64,000 bases of DNA from Marinilabiliales bacterium (GCA_003512955.1 DOTG01000047.1:67309-131308), one strand, 5' to 3'; shown: positions 26,291 to 34,220, counted from the first letter of the stretch. Numbers and translations are program-made. Notes: generated by a model from the sequence alone, not told the origin.

Positions 26291-26506
26291 ATGAAAACAT
26301 TAACTTTTAAAACGAACATTAACTGCAATGGTTGTATTGCAAAGGTAACCCCAACTTTAAACAATACAGAAGGCATTGGAAAATGGGAAGTAAACATTGC
26401 CGACCCGAAGAAGATATTGACGGTAGAAACATCAAACCTGGATGAGGAAGCGATAATAACAATTTTAAAAGATGTGGGCTATCATGCTGAAAAGATAAAC
26501 CCGTAA
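26291..26506 (+). CDS. copZ: CopZ-like cytoplasmic copper chaperone
   Basis: The 71 residues form one HMA domain with C12-N-G-C15 and no signal peptide. The C-terminal part (ILKDVGYHAEKI) is standard for the fold. Its place directly behind copA fits delivery of Cu(I) to the ATPase. The residue after the first Cys is Asn rather than the usual Ala or Gly, a minor difference. Confidence 0.85.
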   Translation: MKTLTFKTNINCNGCIAKVTPTLNNTEGIGKWEVNIADPKKILTVETSNLDEEAIITILKDVGYHAEKINP

Positions 26507-26647
26507 TTCATAGTTCCGGGAAAGTATCTTATAATCTGAATTATAGTACACATTTTACAGGCAATGGCACATATAGTCTTTTTTAAAACCATTAAAATAG
26601 TGTGTTATATGGCTAAGTCTATTCAATATTCCTGACCATGATCCCAA

Positions 26648-27418
26648 TTATCTTACACTTGCAACAAATTTTGCAATAGCTTCCTGAATGGTGCCATTCG
26701 ATTGCAACGCTTTAATAAATGCACTGCCGACAATGGCTCCCTGCGAAAATTGACATGCCTGAGTAAATGTTTCGTGATTGGAGATTCCAAAACCTGTAAG
26801 TACCGGATTTTTCAACCGCATTGATTGAACCCTCTGAAAATAGGCTATATTCTTAGGATGGAACCCCGATTTGGTGCCTGTAGTTGAAGCCGACGAAACC
26901 ATGTAAATAAACCCTTTGCTCAGGTTGTCAACCTTTCGGATGCGTTCTTCATTGGTTCCCGGTGTTACCAGAAAAACTGGTACAATTCCATAGGAATCGA
27001 ACATTGAAGCGTATCTCTCTTCATAAACTTCCAATGGCAGATCGGGCAAAATAACCCCGTCAATTCCAAGCGCTGCTGCTTTTTGACAAAATGTTTCAAC
27101 GCCAAATTGCATCACGGTATTAAAATACCCCATCAGAAGAAGAGGTATTTTAACTTCCGGGCGGATGTTTTCCAGTTCTTTAAAAAGTTTGGACAGACTC
27201 ATCCCATTTTTAAGGGCTATTTGACTGCTGTGTTGAATTACAGGCCCATCGGCCAATGGGTCGGAAAATGGAATGCCAATTTCAATCATGTCCACGCCCT
27301 GTTTTTCCAGTTCCCGGATAATGGTGACTGATGTTTCAGGTTTTGGAAATCCGGCTGTAAAATAGACAGAAAGGATGTTGTTTTTTTTATTTTGAAAAAG
27401 TGTCTGTAAGCGGTTCAT
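26648..27418 (-). CDS. trpA: Tryptophan synthase alpha subunit
   Basis: The 256 residues make a TIM barrel that cleaves indole-3-glycerol phosphate. The catalytic Glu and Asp are in MIEIGIPFSDPLADGP. The phosphate-binding loop is GFGISNHE and SSASTTGT lies on the active-site loop. It is the last gene of the trp operon, 73 bases after trpB. That gap is mostly a heptad tract. No clear terminator is seen behind it. Confidence 0.95.
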   Translation of the reverse strand: MNRLQTLFQNKKNNILSVYFTAGFPKPETSVTIIRELEKQGVDMIEIGIPFSDPLADGPVIQHSSQIALKNGMSLSKLFKELENIRPEVKIPLLLMGYFNTVMQFGVETFCQKAAALGIDGVILPDLPLEVYEERYASMFDSYGIVPVFLVTPGTNEERIRKVDNLSKGFIYMVSSASTTGTKSGFHPKNIAYFQRVQSMRLKNPVLTGFGISNHETFTQACQFSQGAIVGSAFIKALQSNGTIQEAIAKFVASVR

Positions 27419-27431
27419 ATAAATTAGTTTA

Positions 27432-27494
27432 AAGTTCGTAGCTCGTAGCTCATAGCTGACAGTTCATAGCTCATAATTCATATTTCATTGTTCA
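27432..27494 (-). repeat. Heptad tract starting at the trpB stop codon
   Basis: Read on the transcribed - strand, nine 7-base units begin with the trpB stop itself: TGAACAA, TGAAATA, TGAATTA, TGAGCTA, TGAACTG, then TCAGCTA, TGAGCTA, CGAGCTA, CGAACTT. The consensus is about TGARYTA. A stop trinucleotide every seven bases falls in all three frames in turn. Confidence 0.75.
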
Positions 27495-28808
27495 GGGAAT
27501 GTACAAACCAGTTACTTTCCGGAAGTCAACCAACGTTCCATCGGTAGGGAAAGTATAACCTTTTGTGTAAACATCTTCGTTATTCAGTGATAATTTAGTT
27601 TGCGTATTCTCCTGCTCTTTGTTTTTTATGTTCTTCATATGGTTGCGGTAAGCTTCCATGTCTTTATCGCCGCGGCCTGAGATATTGATAACTACCGTTT
27701 CATCTTTCTTAAAACTTAATTTACTTAATGCAGCTAAGGCGTGGGCCGATTCAAGGGCAGGTATAATCCCTTCCATCCGGGTAAGTTCAAAGGCGGCAGC
27801 CAAGGCTTCATCGTCAGTGGCGCGGATAAATAAGGCCCTTTGGCTTTTAAACAGATGCGAATGCAATGGCCCGATTCCCGGATAATCCAATCCGGCTGAA
27901 ATGGAATAAGGTTCTACAATCTGCCCGTCGTCGGTTTGCATCAAAAGGGTTAAACTTCCGTGGATAATCCCCGGACGACCGGCAGCCATGGTGGCAGCGG
28001 TTTCTCCGGTTTCCAGCCCTTTTCCGTCAGCTTCTACTGCAATCAGTTTTACATTGGGTTCGTTTAAAAAATGATAAAAAGCTCCGGCTGCATTGCTGCC
28101 ACCACCTACACAGGCAATTACCGAATCAGGTAGGGGTGAACCTGTCTGTTCCAGCAATTGTTGTTTTATTTCGGCACTAATAATTGATTGAAAACGTGCT
28201 ACCATGTCAGGGTAAGGATGCGGCCCAACTACAGAACCAATAATGTAATGGGTTTCGTCGGGATGGTTAATCCAATCGCGGATGGCCTCGTTGGTTGCAT
28301 CCTTCAATGTTTTATTTCCCGATTGAACGGGCACCACGGTAGCTCCCAGCATCTGCATCTTTTCAACATTGGGCATTTGCCGCGCCACATCGGTAGCACC
28401 CATAAAAACAATACATTCCAATCCTTCGCGGGCACAAACAGTAGCGGTAGCCACGCCATGTTGCCCGGCTCCGGTTTCGGCAATGATGCGTTTTTTGCCC
28501 AAATGCCTGGCCATCAGAATTTGGCCAATGGTATTGTTGATTTTGTGCGAGCCGGTGTGGTTCAAGTCTTCCCGTTTCAGGTAGAGGCGGATGCCATACT
28601 TATCGCTTAATCTTTTTGAATAATAAAGCGGGGAGGGTCTTCCTACATAATGTTTAAGCAGGGAAACAAATTCTGTTTGAAACGATTCGCTTTCGATGAT
28701 TTTCAGATAGTTTTGTTCAAGATGCTTTACATTGGGATATAACATTTCAGGGATAAAGGCACCTCCAAACTCGCCATAATACCCTTTTTCGTTCACTTGA
28801 TAGCTCAT
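27492..28808 (-). CDS. trpB: Tryptophan synthase beta subunit with C-terminal extension
   Basis: The 438-residue PLP enzyme joins indole and serine. The PLP lysine is in HTGSHKINN, the phosphate loop is GGGSNAAG, and the core ends at GRGDKDMEAYRNHMK. Usual TrpB1 proteins end about there (near 395-400). Here about 35-40 more residues follow, polar at first and then ending in TDGTLVDFRKVTGLYIP. The extension is in frame with no sign of a shift. The gene is the penultimate one of the operon. Confidence 0.95.
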   Translation of the reverse strand: MSYQVNEKGYYGEFGGAFIPEMLYPNVKHLEQNYLKIIESESFQTEFVSLLKHYVGRPSPLYYSKRLSDKYGIRLYLKREDLNHTGSHKINNTIGQILMARHLGKKRIIAETGAGQHGVATATVCAREGLECIVFMGATDVARQMPNVEKMQMLGATVVPVQSGNKTLKDATNEAIRDWINHPDETHYIIGSVVGPHPYPDMVARFQSIISAEIKQQLLEQTGSPLPDSVIACVGGGSNAAGAFYHFLNEPNVKLIAVEADGKGLETGETAATMAAGRPGIIHGSLTLLMQTDDGQIVEPYSISAGLDYPGIGPLHSHLFKSQRALFIRATDDEALAAAFELTRMEGIIPALESAHALAALSKLSFKKDETVVINISGRGDKDMEAYRNHMKNIKNKEQENTQTKLSLNNEDVYTKGYTFPTDGTLVDFRKVTGLYIP

Positions 28809-28870
28809 ATATTTTTAATTAGTTGATTAGCAGATTATTTAATTTCCACATTTTCGCATTCTCATATTTT
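28809..28870 (-). repeat. Less regular phased tract between trpF and trpB
   Basis: On the - strand the gap begins at the trpF stop (TGAGAA, TGCGAAAA, TGTGGAAA) with spacings that alternate 6 and 8 bases, giving a 14-base period. It then continues with TAAT-like units spaced about 8 bases. The stop codon to the trpB ATG spans 56 bases (8 x 7). Confidence 0.45.
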
Positions 28871-29485
28871 CAATTCATCCATAAAATTCTTAATCAAAAC
28901 CTCGTTTTTTAGTCCCGGGCTAAGCTCGAACCGGCTGTTAATGTCAATGCCAACCAGGTTTTTGAGCGATAATTTTTTCAACGTATCCACATCTTCGACG
29001 CCAATTCCTCCGCTTAACAGGAACCTGCCTAACGAATCCAATTCAGACAGTTTATCCCAGTTGAATTTTTTTCCGGAACCTCCGTGTAGCGGGCTTTTGG
29101 TATCGAACAAAAAGAGATCGCAAACGTCCTGATACCTTCCAATTTTATTGGTTTGGGTATGTTCATCAATCGGAATGGCTTTAATAACTTCAAAACCCAA
29201 TTTTTTTAAAGTGGAACAAGTTTCAAGCGTTTCTTTTCCATGTAATTGAATGGATTTAAGGTTGTATATTTCTGCTATTTGAATCATGGTATCAAGTTCT
29301 TCATTTACAAAAACACCCACTTTTTTTGCTTTGGTTTCCGGAACCAGTTCCGGTTTAGTGTTCATGACCCGGACTGAAAAGGGATAAAAAATAAACCCGA
29401 TATAGTCGGGACCCAATTGATCGACAGCCCGAATATTGGCTGGTTCACACATTCCGCAGATTTTTATTTGTAAATTATTTTTCAT
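28862..29485 (-). CDS. trpF: Phosphoribosylanthranilate isomerase
   Basis: The 207-residue TIM barrel begins with KICGM, where the Cys is the catalytic base, and has the acidic partner in the LFDTKSPLHGGSGKKFNW segment. The phosphate site is LSGGIGVEDV and GIDINSRFE closes the barrel. The length is normal. It overlaps trpC by four bases (ATGA) and is followed by a phased gap before trpB. Confidence 0.95.
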   Translation of the reverse strand: MKNNLQIKICGMCEPANIRAVDQLGPDYIGFIFYPFSVRVMNTKPELVPETKAKKVGVFVNEELDTMIQIAEIYNLKSIQLHGKETLETCSTLKKLGFEVIKAIPIDEHTQTNKIGRYQDVCDLFLFDTKSPLHGGSGKKFNWDKLSELDSLGRFLLSGGIGVEDVDTLKKLSLKNLVGIDINSRFELSPGLKNEVLIKNFMDELKI

Positions 29486-30273
29486 GTAGTTCGATTCAAT
29501 TCATCAATAAATTGTTTGCATGCCAATCCCGGATTTACGGTTTTCATAAACGATTCTCCAATCAAAAATCCACGAAACCCAAAATGTTTCAGATAATTAA
29601 TGTCTAACGCGGATGCAATTCCACTTTCCGATATTTTCACGCATCGGTCAGGAATAAATGGGCTCAGTTCGACCGAAGTTTCCAGCGAAATTTCAAAAGT
29701 ATGCAGGTTCCGGTTGTTGACTCCCACCAAATCTACCTCTTCGGTAATGTATCGCAGTTCTTGTTGGTTGTGTATTTCGAGCAATACTTCCAAGCCCAAT
29801 TCTTTGGCGGTTTTTCCTAAACGGAGCATCTGCGCGGGTTTCAAACAGGCCGCGATAAGTAAAATAGCATCCGCGCCCATCCGGTGCGCTTCCATAATTT
29901 GGTATTCATCCACAATAAATTCTTTACGAAGAATTGGAGTTCTTACTTTTTCAGATGCGGTGTTCAGGTCCTGAATGGTTCCTCCAAAAAAGTCAGCATC
30001 TGTTAAAATGCTTAACCCGGCGGCTCCGGCTTTTTCGTAGGATGGAACAATTACCGACGGATCGGCCTTTTCATTAATCCAACCTTTCGATGGCGATTTA
30101 CGTTTGAATTCAGCAATCACTCCGCTTGAACCGGCTTTTGTCAGGCTTTCTTTTAAAGAATAAATTGGCCTTTCCCGCTTCTGGTTTAGCAATCTGGGTA
30201 GAGGAAATCCCATTTTTCGTTGAGCTACTTCAACCTTTTTGTGTTCAATAATTTTTTCGAGAATGCTTTGCAT
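29482..30273 (-). CDS. trpC: Indole-3-glycerol phosphate synthase
   Basis: The start is the ATG at 30273 (MQSILEKIIEHKK), four bases after the trpD stop; a longer frame would overlap trpD. The 263 residues show the family blocks VIAEFKRKSPSKG, LRKEFIVDEYQI, LEIHNQQEL, GVNNRNLHTF and SESGIAS. It converts the carboxyphenylamino-deoxyribulose phosphate to indole-3-glycerol phosphate. It is cytoplasmic and translationally coupled to trpF. Confidence 0.95.
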   Translation of the reverse strand: MQSILEKIIEHKKVEVAQRKMGFPLPRLLNQKRERPIYSLKESLTKAGSSGVIAEFKRKSPSKGWINEKADPSVIVPSYEKAGAAGLSILTDADFFGGTIQDLNTASEKVRTPILRKEFIVDEYQIMEAHRMGADAILLIAACLKPAQMLRLGKTAKELGLEVLLEIHNQQELRYITEEVDLVGVNNRNLHTFEISLETSVELSPFIPDRCVKISESGIASALDINYLKHFGFRGFLIGESFMKTVNPGLACKQFIDELNRTT

Positions 30274-30277
30274 CGGC

Positions 30278-31282
30278 TTAATTTTTAGAAACCTCAATTA
30301 AATTTTTGAACGATTGTAAGGCTTTTCCGCTTTCCAATGATTCTTTGGCTTTGGCAAAACTTTCGCTAAAACTATGATTGTTATAGCATTGCAGCGCAAA
30401 AGCGGCATTGGTGAGTACCACTTGGTTTTGTTCGTAGGTTCCGTGGCCGTCAAGAATTTTCATGAATATTTTGGCCGATGCCTCCACCGTAACCCCTCCT
30501 TTAATAGCTTCGGCGGAAACCCGTTTCAATCCCAAATCTTCAGGTTGCAAAAGCAATTCTGCCTGATTGGTAATGGCTTTAAAACCGCCGGTGAGGCTGA
30601 TTTCGTCGTATCCATCCAGGCTATGGACAATGGTAAACTGTTTATTGGTCTGTTGATATAAATATCCATAGAGCCGGGCTAAATCGAGACTAAAAACCCC
30701 AACCAGTTGTTTTTGCGGAAATGCCGGATTTACCATAGGCCCCAGCATGTTGAAAAACGTTTTTACCCGCAAGGCTTTCCGGACCGGTGCTACATTTTTC
30801 ATGGCCGGATTAAACATGGGCGCATGCAAAAAACAGATGCCGGCTTTATCCATCTGTTTTTGTAAATTGCCTTGTTCGTTGGTAAACTGGTATCCAAAAT
30901 ACTCCAAAACATTCGATGACCCACAGGCCGATGATACCCCATAATTCCCGTGTTTGGCTACTTTAGCCCCGGCTCCCGAGGTAATAAATGAAGCTAGCGT
31001 GGAGATGTTAAAAGTGTCTTTGCCATCGCCTCCGGTTCCGCACAAGTCAATCAAATTGTCGGTACCCAATTCCACTTTTATGCAATGTTGCAGCAACGCA
31101 TCCCGAAAACCCGAAAGCTCTTCAACGGTAATACTCCGCATTAAATAGACCGTTAAAAACGAAGCCATTTCAACTTCGGAATATTTTCCCTGGGCCAAAT
31201 CCGATAAGATATCGCGAGCCTCACTACTGCTCAATGTTTTATTTGCCGTAAGGTGGTTTATTATATTTCGCATTTCAGTCAT
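30278..31282 (-). CDS. trpD: Anthranilate phosphoribosyltransferase
   Basis: The ATG at 31282 (MTEMRNIINHL) fits the family; the 13 residues upstream are intergenic sequence. The 334 residues include the PRPP loop GTGGDGKDTFNIST, KHGNYGVSS, and the Mg-binding DEIS motif (DGYDEISL). It transfers phosphoribose to anthranilate. It is four bases ahead of trpC and is separated from trpG by a heptad tract. Confidence 0.95.
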   Translation of the reverse strand: MTEMRNIINHLTANKTLSSSEARDILSDLAQGKYSEVEMASFLTVYLMRSITVEELSGFRDALLQHCIKVELGTDNLIDLCGTGGDGKDTFNISTLASFITSGAGAKVAKHGNYGVSSACGSSNVLEYFGYQFTNEQGNLQKQMDKAGICFLHAPMFNPAMKNVAPVRKALRVKTFFNMLGPMVNPAFPQKQLVGVFSLDLARLYGYLYQQTNKQFTIVHSLDGYDEISLTGGFKAITNQAELLLQPEDLGLKRVSAEAIKGGVTVEASAKIFMKILDGHGTYEQNQVVLTNAAFALQCYNNHSFSESFAKAKESLESGKALQSFKNLIEVSKN

Positions 31283-31290
31283 AACACAAT

Positions 31291-31353
31291 CAATTAACAA
31301 TGAATAATTTGTAATGAACAATCAAGTCTTATTTCTAAATTCTCAACCTTCTA
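31291..31353 (-). repeat. Heptad tract starting at the trpG stop codon
   Basis: On the - strand nine 7-base units begin with the trpG stop: TAGAAGG, TTGAGAA, TTTAGAA, ATAAGAC, TTGATTG, TTCATTA and so on. Later units share a central ATT at the same phase. The tract runs almost up to the trpD start. Confidence 0.65.
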
Positions 31354-31923
31354 ATTATCAATCCAGTTTTTTATCATTAATCCGCCATATTCGGTTAAAA
31401 TTGATTCTGGATGAAATTGTACTCCCCGGACATTATAATGGGCGTGCCGCAGTGCCATGATTTGGTTGTTTTCATCTACCGCAGTAATAAGCAATTCTTC
31501 GGGCAGATTATCGCGGCTAACCATCCAGGAATGGTAACGGGCAGCATCAAACGTTTTGGGTACTTGATCAAACAAAGGTTCAAATTCCTGGGTTTGGGTA
31601 ATGGGCGATGCTACCCCGTGGTACACCCGGTTCAGGTTGAACAGCGAACCGCCAAAAACTTCGCCAATGGCTTGCAATCCGAGGCAAACCCCTAAAATAC
31701 TTTGATGCGGAGCACAGGTTTTTATTATTTCTTTCAGATTTCCGGCTTCATCGGGGATTCCCGGTCCCGGTGAAAGAAGGATTTTGTCGTATGCCAATGC
31801 TTGTTGCCCGGTAATTTTATCGTTTCGGAACACATCGGGTAATTCCCCGGTCACATTTTTAATGTAATGTACCAGGTTATAAGTAAAGGAATCGTAATTG
31901 TCGATGACTACTATTTTTTTCAT
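31351..31923 (-). CDS. trpG: Anthranilate synthase component II (glutamine amidotransferase)
   Basis: The ATG at 31923 (MKKIVVIDNYDSF) is the family start; the nine upstream residues come from the gap. The 190 residues hold the nucleophile Cys in GVCLGLQAIG and the His-Glu pair in HPESILT. It supplies ammonia to TrpE. It lacks any fusion to TrpD or TrpE. Confidence 0.95.
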   Translation of the reverse strand: MKKIVVIDNYDSFTYNLVHYIKNVTGELPDVFRNDKITGQQALAYDKILLSPGPGIPDEAGNLKEIIKTCAPHQSILGVCLGLQAIGEVFGGSLFNLNRVYHGVASPITQTQEFEPLFDQVPKTFDAARYHSWMVSRDNLPEELLITAVDENNQIMALRHAHYNVRGVQFHPESILTEYGGLMIKNWIDN

Positions 31924-31955
31924 TTGTTTTGTTTTTTGCACAAATTCCATTAAAT

Positions 31956-31997
31956 CTTTCTAATTTCTAATCTCTAGTTTCTAGTCTCTAGCCTCTA
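31956..31997 (-). repeat. Heptad tract starting at the trpE stop codon
   Basis: Six exact 7-base units on the - strand begin with the trpE stop TAG: TAGAGGC, TAGAGAC, TAGAAAC, TAGAGAT, TAGAAAT, TAGAAAG. The consensus is TAGARRY. This is the cleanest of the tracts. Confidence 0.8.
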
Positions 31998-33398
31998 TAT
32001 TTTCTTTGCCTCTTCAATAGCCATCTTCAAAGCAGCCAGTTTGTTATTTACTTCATTCAGTTCGCTCTCTTCGTTCGAATCGGCTACAATGCCTGCCCCT
32101 GCTTGATAGTACAGGGTGTTGTTTTTGCTCATAAACGAACGGATGGTAATGGCCTGGTTAATTTTTCCATTTAACCCGATGTTGCCGATGCAACCGCCAT
32201 AATACCCTCGGGCCTGATTTTCATAATGGTCAATCAGTTCCATAGCTTTATATTTTGGAGCTCCGGTGAGCGTTCCGGCAGGGAAAGTGTCCGCAAAAAT
32301 GCGGATTGGATCAGTTCCGGACCTGATTTTTCCTTCCACTTCGGAAACCATGTGCAACACGTGCGAATAATAGTGAATCTCGCGGAAATAATTCAACTTC
32401 ACTTGGTCAGCATTGCGGCTCAGGTCGTTACGTGCCAAATCGACCAGCATAATGTGTTCACTGTTTTCCTTGGGGTCGGTGGCCAATTTTTTAGCTAATT
32501 CCCGGTCTTCATTATCGTGTCCTGTACGGCGGAAAGTTCCTGCAATAGGATTGATATACGCTTTGCCATCGTGTGTTTTAATTTGCGATTCGGGTGAGGA
32601 GCCAAACAGCTTAAAACTTCCATAATCGAAATAGAAAAGATAGGGTGAAGGATTGATGGAACGCAATGCCCGGTAAACATTGAACTCGTCGCCGCTGAAT
32701 TGCTGACTGAACGAACGCGAAAGTACGATTTGAAACACATCGCCGCGCAAGCAATGTTCTTTCCCTTTGGCAACCATTTGTTTGTATTCCTGATTGGTCA
32801 CGTTGGTTTCTTCGCCATTAATGGTTTGGAACCTGTAAATGGCAAAAGTACGGTAGAGCAATTGTTCCTCAATGAATTGAAGATTCGATGGCTCATCATT
32901 AAAGAGGTGTTCAATCAGTGTTATTTTGTTGCTGGTATGGTTAATAGCCACAATGTATTTGTAAAATTGGTAAAAAAGGTCGGGAATCTGTTTGTCCGGT
33001 GCTACTGTTTTTAATTCGATATCTTCAAAATAAGTGACCGATTCATAGGTAGCATAACCAAAAAGCCCGGTTGCAGGTAGCGATGCCGGGCTATTTTCGG
33101 GTACAAATACTTTGGCAAATTGGCTGAGCAGGGCTGTGACTTCGCTCATTTTGGTCAATTCTTGATTGTGGGTTGTTCCATCGGGAAAAATCAAGGTTAC
33201 TTTTCTTCCGCTTGTTTTAATTCCCGCAACAGGTTCCAGGCCTATAAATGAATATTGGTTTTCACCTGCTTTAAAATCGGCTCCTTCCAACAAAATGGAA
33301 TTGGGAAAAACATCGCGCAGCTTCAGGTATATAGCTACCGGAGTGAGCACGTCGGCCAGTAATTCTTTGGTATTGATTTTAAAAGGATACGTTTTCAT
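31995..33398 (-). CDS. trpE: Anthranilate synthase component I
   Basis: The 467 residues carry the chorismate-binding core with FQIVLSRSF, SPEXQ-type SSPESQIK, INPIAGTFRRTG, EHIMLVDLARNDL, FPAGTLTGAPK and YYGGCIGNIG. It forms anthranilate with TrpG. It is the first structural gene of the operon, directly behind two tandem attenuators. The ATG at 33398 follows the proximal terminator by 36 bases. Confidence 0.95.
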   Translation of the reverse strand: MKTYPFKINTKELLADVLTPVAIYLKLRDVFPNSILLEGADFKAGENQYSFIGLEPVAGIKTSGRKVTLIFPDGTTHNQELTKMSEVTALLSQFAKVFVPENSPASLPATGLFGYATYESVTYFEDIELKTVAPDKQIPDLFYQFYKYIVAINHTSNKITLIEHLFNDEPSNLQFIEEQLLYRTFAIYRFQTINGEETNVTNQEYKQMVAKGKEHCLRGDVFQIVLSRSFSQQFSGDEFNVYRALRSINPSPYLFYFDYGSFKLFGSSPESQIKTHDGKAYINPIAGTFRRTGHDNEDRELAKKLATDPKENSEHIMLVDLARNDLSRNADQVKLNYFREIHYYSHVLHMVSEVEGKIRSGTDPIRIFADTFPAGTLTGAPKYKAMELIDHYENQARGYYGGCIGNIGLNGKINQAITIRSFMSKNNTLYYQAGAGIVADSNEESELNEVNNKLAALKMAIEEAKKI

Positions 33399-33434
33399 TT
33401 TTTTAATTATCTAATTAATGTGTGTACTAAATAA

Positions 33435-33466
33435 AAAGCGGCTCTCGGGTGATCCGGAGCCGCTTT
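33435..33466 (-). terminator. Proximal trp attenuator terminator
   Basis: On the - strand AAAGCGGCTC and GAGCCGCTTT pair over 10 bases around a 12-base loop, and the run TTTTTATTT follows. A leader segment CGGGTGA (33504-33498), which includes the proximal leader stop, is complementary to TCACCCG (33452-33446) in the upper part of this hairpin. It can therefore form a competing antiterminator. Confidence 0.85.
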
Positions 33467-33497
33467 GATTTTTTATTTTTGCATGGCATTTCCACTC

Positions 33498-33557
33498 TCA
33501 CCCGTTTGAGTTAGACCTGTGCCACCACCAATTTTGATTCATAAGATTTGTTTTCAT
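33498..33557 (-). CDS. trpL: Proximal trp leader peptide
   Basis: A 19-residue frame, MKTNLMNQNWWWHRSNSNG, has three consecutive Trp codons (33530-33522). An internal ATG at 33542 is the alternative start. It ends 32 bases before the proximal terminator. Ribosome stalling at the Trp codons would leave CGGGTGA free to block the terminator. The role follows from classical trp attenuation; this particular peptide is inferred from sequence alone. Confidence 0.8.
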   Translation of the reverse strand: MKTNLMNQNWWWHRSNSNG

Positions 33558-33577
33558 CGCCAATAAATTTTAATAAA

Positions 33578-33607
33578 AAAGCCTGTCGAAATCTTCCGAC
33601 AGGCTTT
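33578..33607 (-). terminator. Distal trp attenuator terminator
   Basis: On the - strand AAAGCCTGTCG and CGACAGGCTTT pair over 11 bases around an 8-base loop, followed by a TTTTTTATT run. The leader segment CGACAG (33648-33643) is complementary to CTGTCG (33602-33597) in its first arm, giving a mutually exclusive antiterminator. Confidence 0.85.
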
Positions 33608-33639
33608 GAATTTTTTTAGGCATTGACATCCTATTTTCA

Positions 33640-33696
33640 TTACTGTCGTAATAAATTGAAATGCCACCACCAAATATTTTTACAATTGTTAATCAT
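33640..33696 (-). CDS. Distal trp leader peptide
   Basis: An 18-residue frame, MINNCKNIWWWHFNLLRQ, again has three consecutive Trp codons (33672-33664) followed by His, as in the proximal leader. Its final Arg-Gln codons are the CGACAG that can pair with the terminator arm, so a ribosome reaching the stop would release the terminator. No exact promoter consensus is found upstream; TAAATTTTG at about 33745-33753 on - is one base too long. Confidence 0.8.
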   Translation of the reverse strand: MINNCKNIWWWHFNLLRQ

Positions 33697-33864
33697 TTTT
33701 ATCAATTTTGTGTCACAAATAAAGTGATTGATTTTTTAAAAACAAAATTTATTTTGCTTTTTTTGTTTTCGATGTAGATTTTTTCGTTGCTGAAGTTTTT
33801 TTCTGCCAGATTCATTGGCTGATTAAAAAATGACACTAAAATTTCGATAAAACCAAAAATTGGT

Positions 33865-33872
33865 TATTTTTG
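33865..33872 (+). promoter_or_regulatory. Candidate promoter of the tRNA-Leu genes
   Basis: TATTTTTG matches the -7 consensus. A TTTC at 33842-33845 lies 19 bases upstream, close to the -33 TTTG consensus. The first tRNA begins 38 bases downstream. Confidence 0.5.
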
Positions 33873-33909
33873 CACTCCGTTCTATAAAATAGTGATAAAA
33901 TCTTTCAAA

Positions 33910-33996
33910 GCCCAGATGGCGAAATTGGTAGACGCGCTAGTTTCAGGGACTAGTGACCGTGAGGTTGTGCAGGTTCGAGTCCTGTTCTGGGCACCA
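33910..33996 (+). tRNA. tRNA-Leu (anticodon CAG)
   Basis: The 87-base sequence has a GCCCAGA/TCTGGGC acceptor stem, encoded CCA, a class II variable arm and anticodon loop TTCAGGG between CTAGT and ACTAG. The T loop is GGTTCGAGTCC. Confidence 0.93.
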
Positions 33997-34032
33997 AAAC
34001 AGGACGAGAAGTTTATCCCGCTATCGGCGGGA

Positions 34033-34049
34033 AGTCCTGTTCCGGGCAC
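34033..34049 (+). repeat. Partial copy of a tRNA-Leu 3' end
   Basis: AGTCCTGTTCCGGGCAC repeats the last part of the upstream tRNA (33978-33994) with one mismatch. It lies in the 83-base spacer between the two tRNA genes and is too short to fold as a tRNA. Confidence 0.6.
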
Positions 34050-34079
34050 TGTGAAATGATTAATACTTTTTATACCAAA

Positions 34080-34166
34080 GCCCAGATGGCGAAATTGGTA
34101 GACGCACCAGCTTGAGGGGCTGGCGCCCGCAAGGGTGTGCAAGTTCGAGTCTTGTTCTGGGCACCA
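34080..34166 (+). tRNA. tRNA-Leu (anticodon GAG)
   Basis: The 87-base sequence shares the acceptor stem and D arm with its neighbour. The anticodon loop TTGAGGG lies between CCAGC and GCTGG. It has a class II variable arm and an encoded CCA. Confidence 0.93.
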
Positions 34167-34173
34167 AAAATGT

Positions 34174-34208
34174 AAACCCGTTGTAAATACATTATTTACA
34201 ACGGGTTT
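34174..34208 (+). terminator. Strong terminator behind the tRNA genes
   Basis: A perfect 16-base stem (AAACCCGTTGTAAATA and its complement) with a 3-base loop is followed by a T-run. Confidence 0.9.
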
Positions 34209-34220
34209 TTGTTGTTTGTG

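Noticed and set aside
27432..31997. Heptad tracts as a CRISPR array
   Set aside because: Units are 7 bases, with no spacers, no conserved repeat of 25-40 bases and no cas genes.
33435..33696. T-box or TRAP control of trpE
   Set aside because: There is no T-box specifier/antiterminator consensus and no run of GAG/TAG triplets; the Trp-rich leader peptides explain the terminators better.
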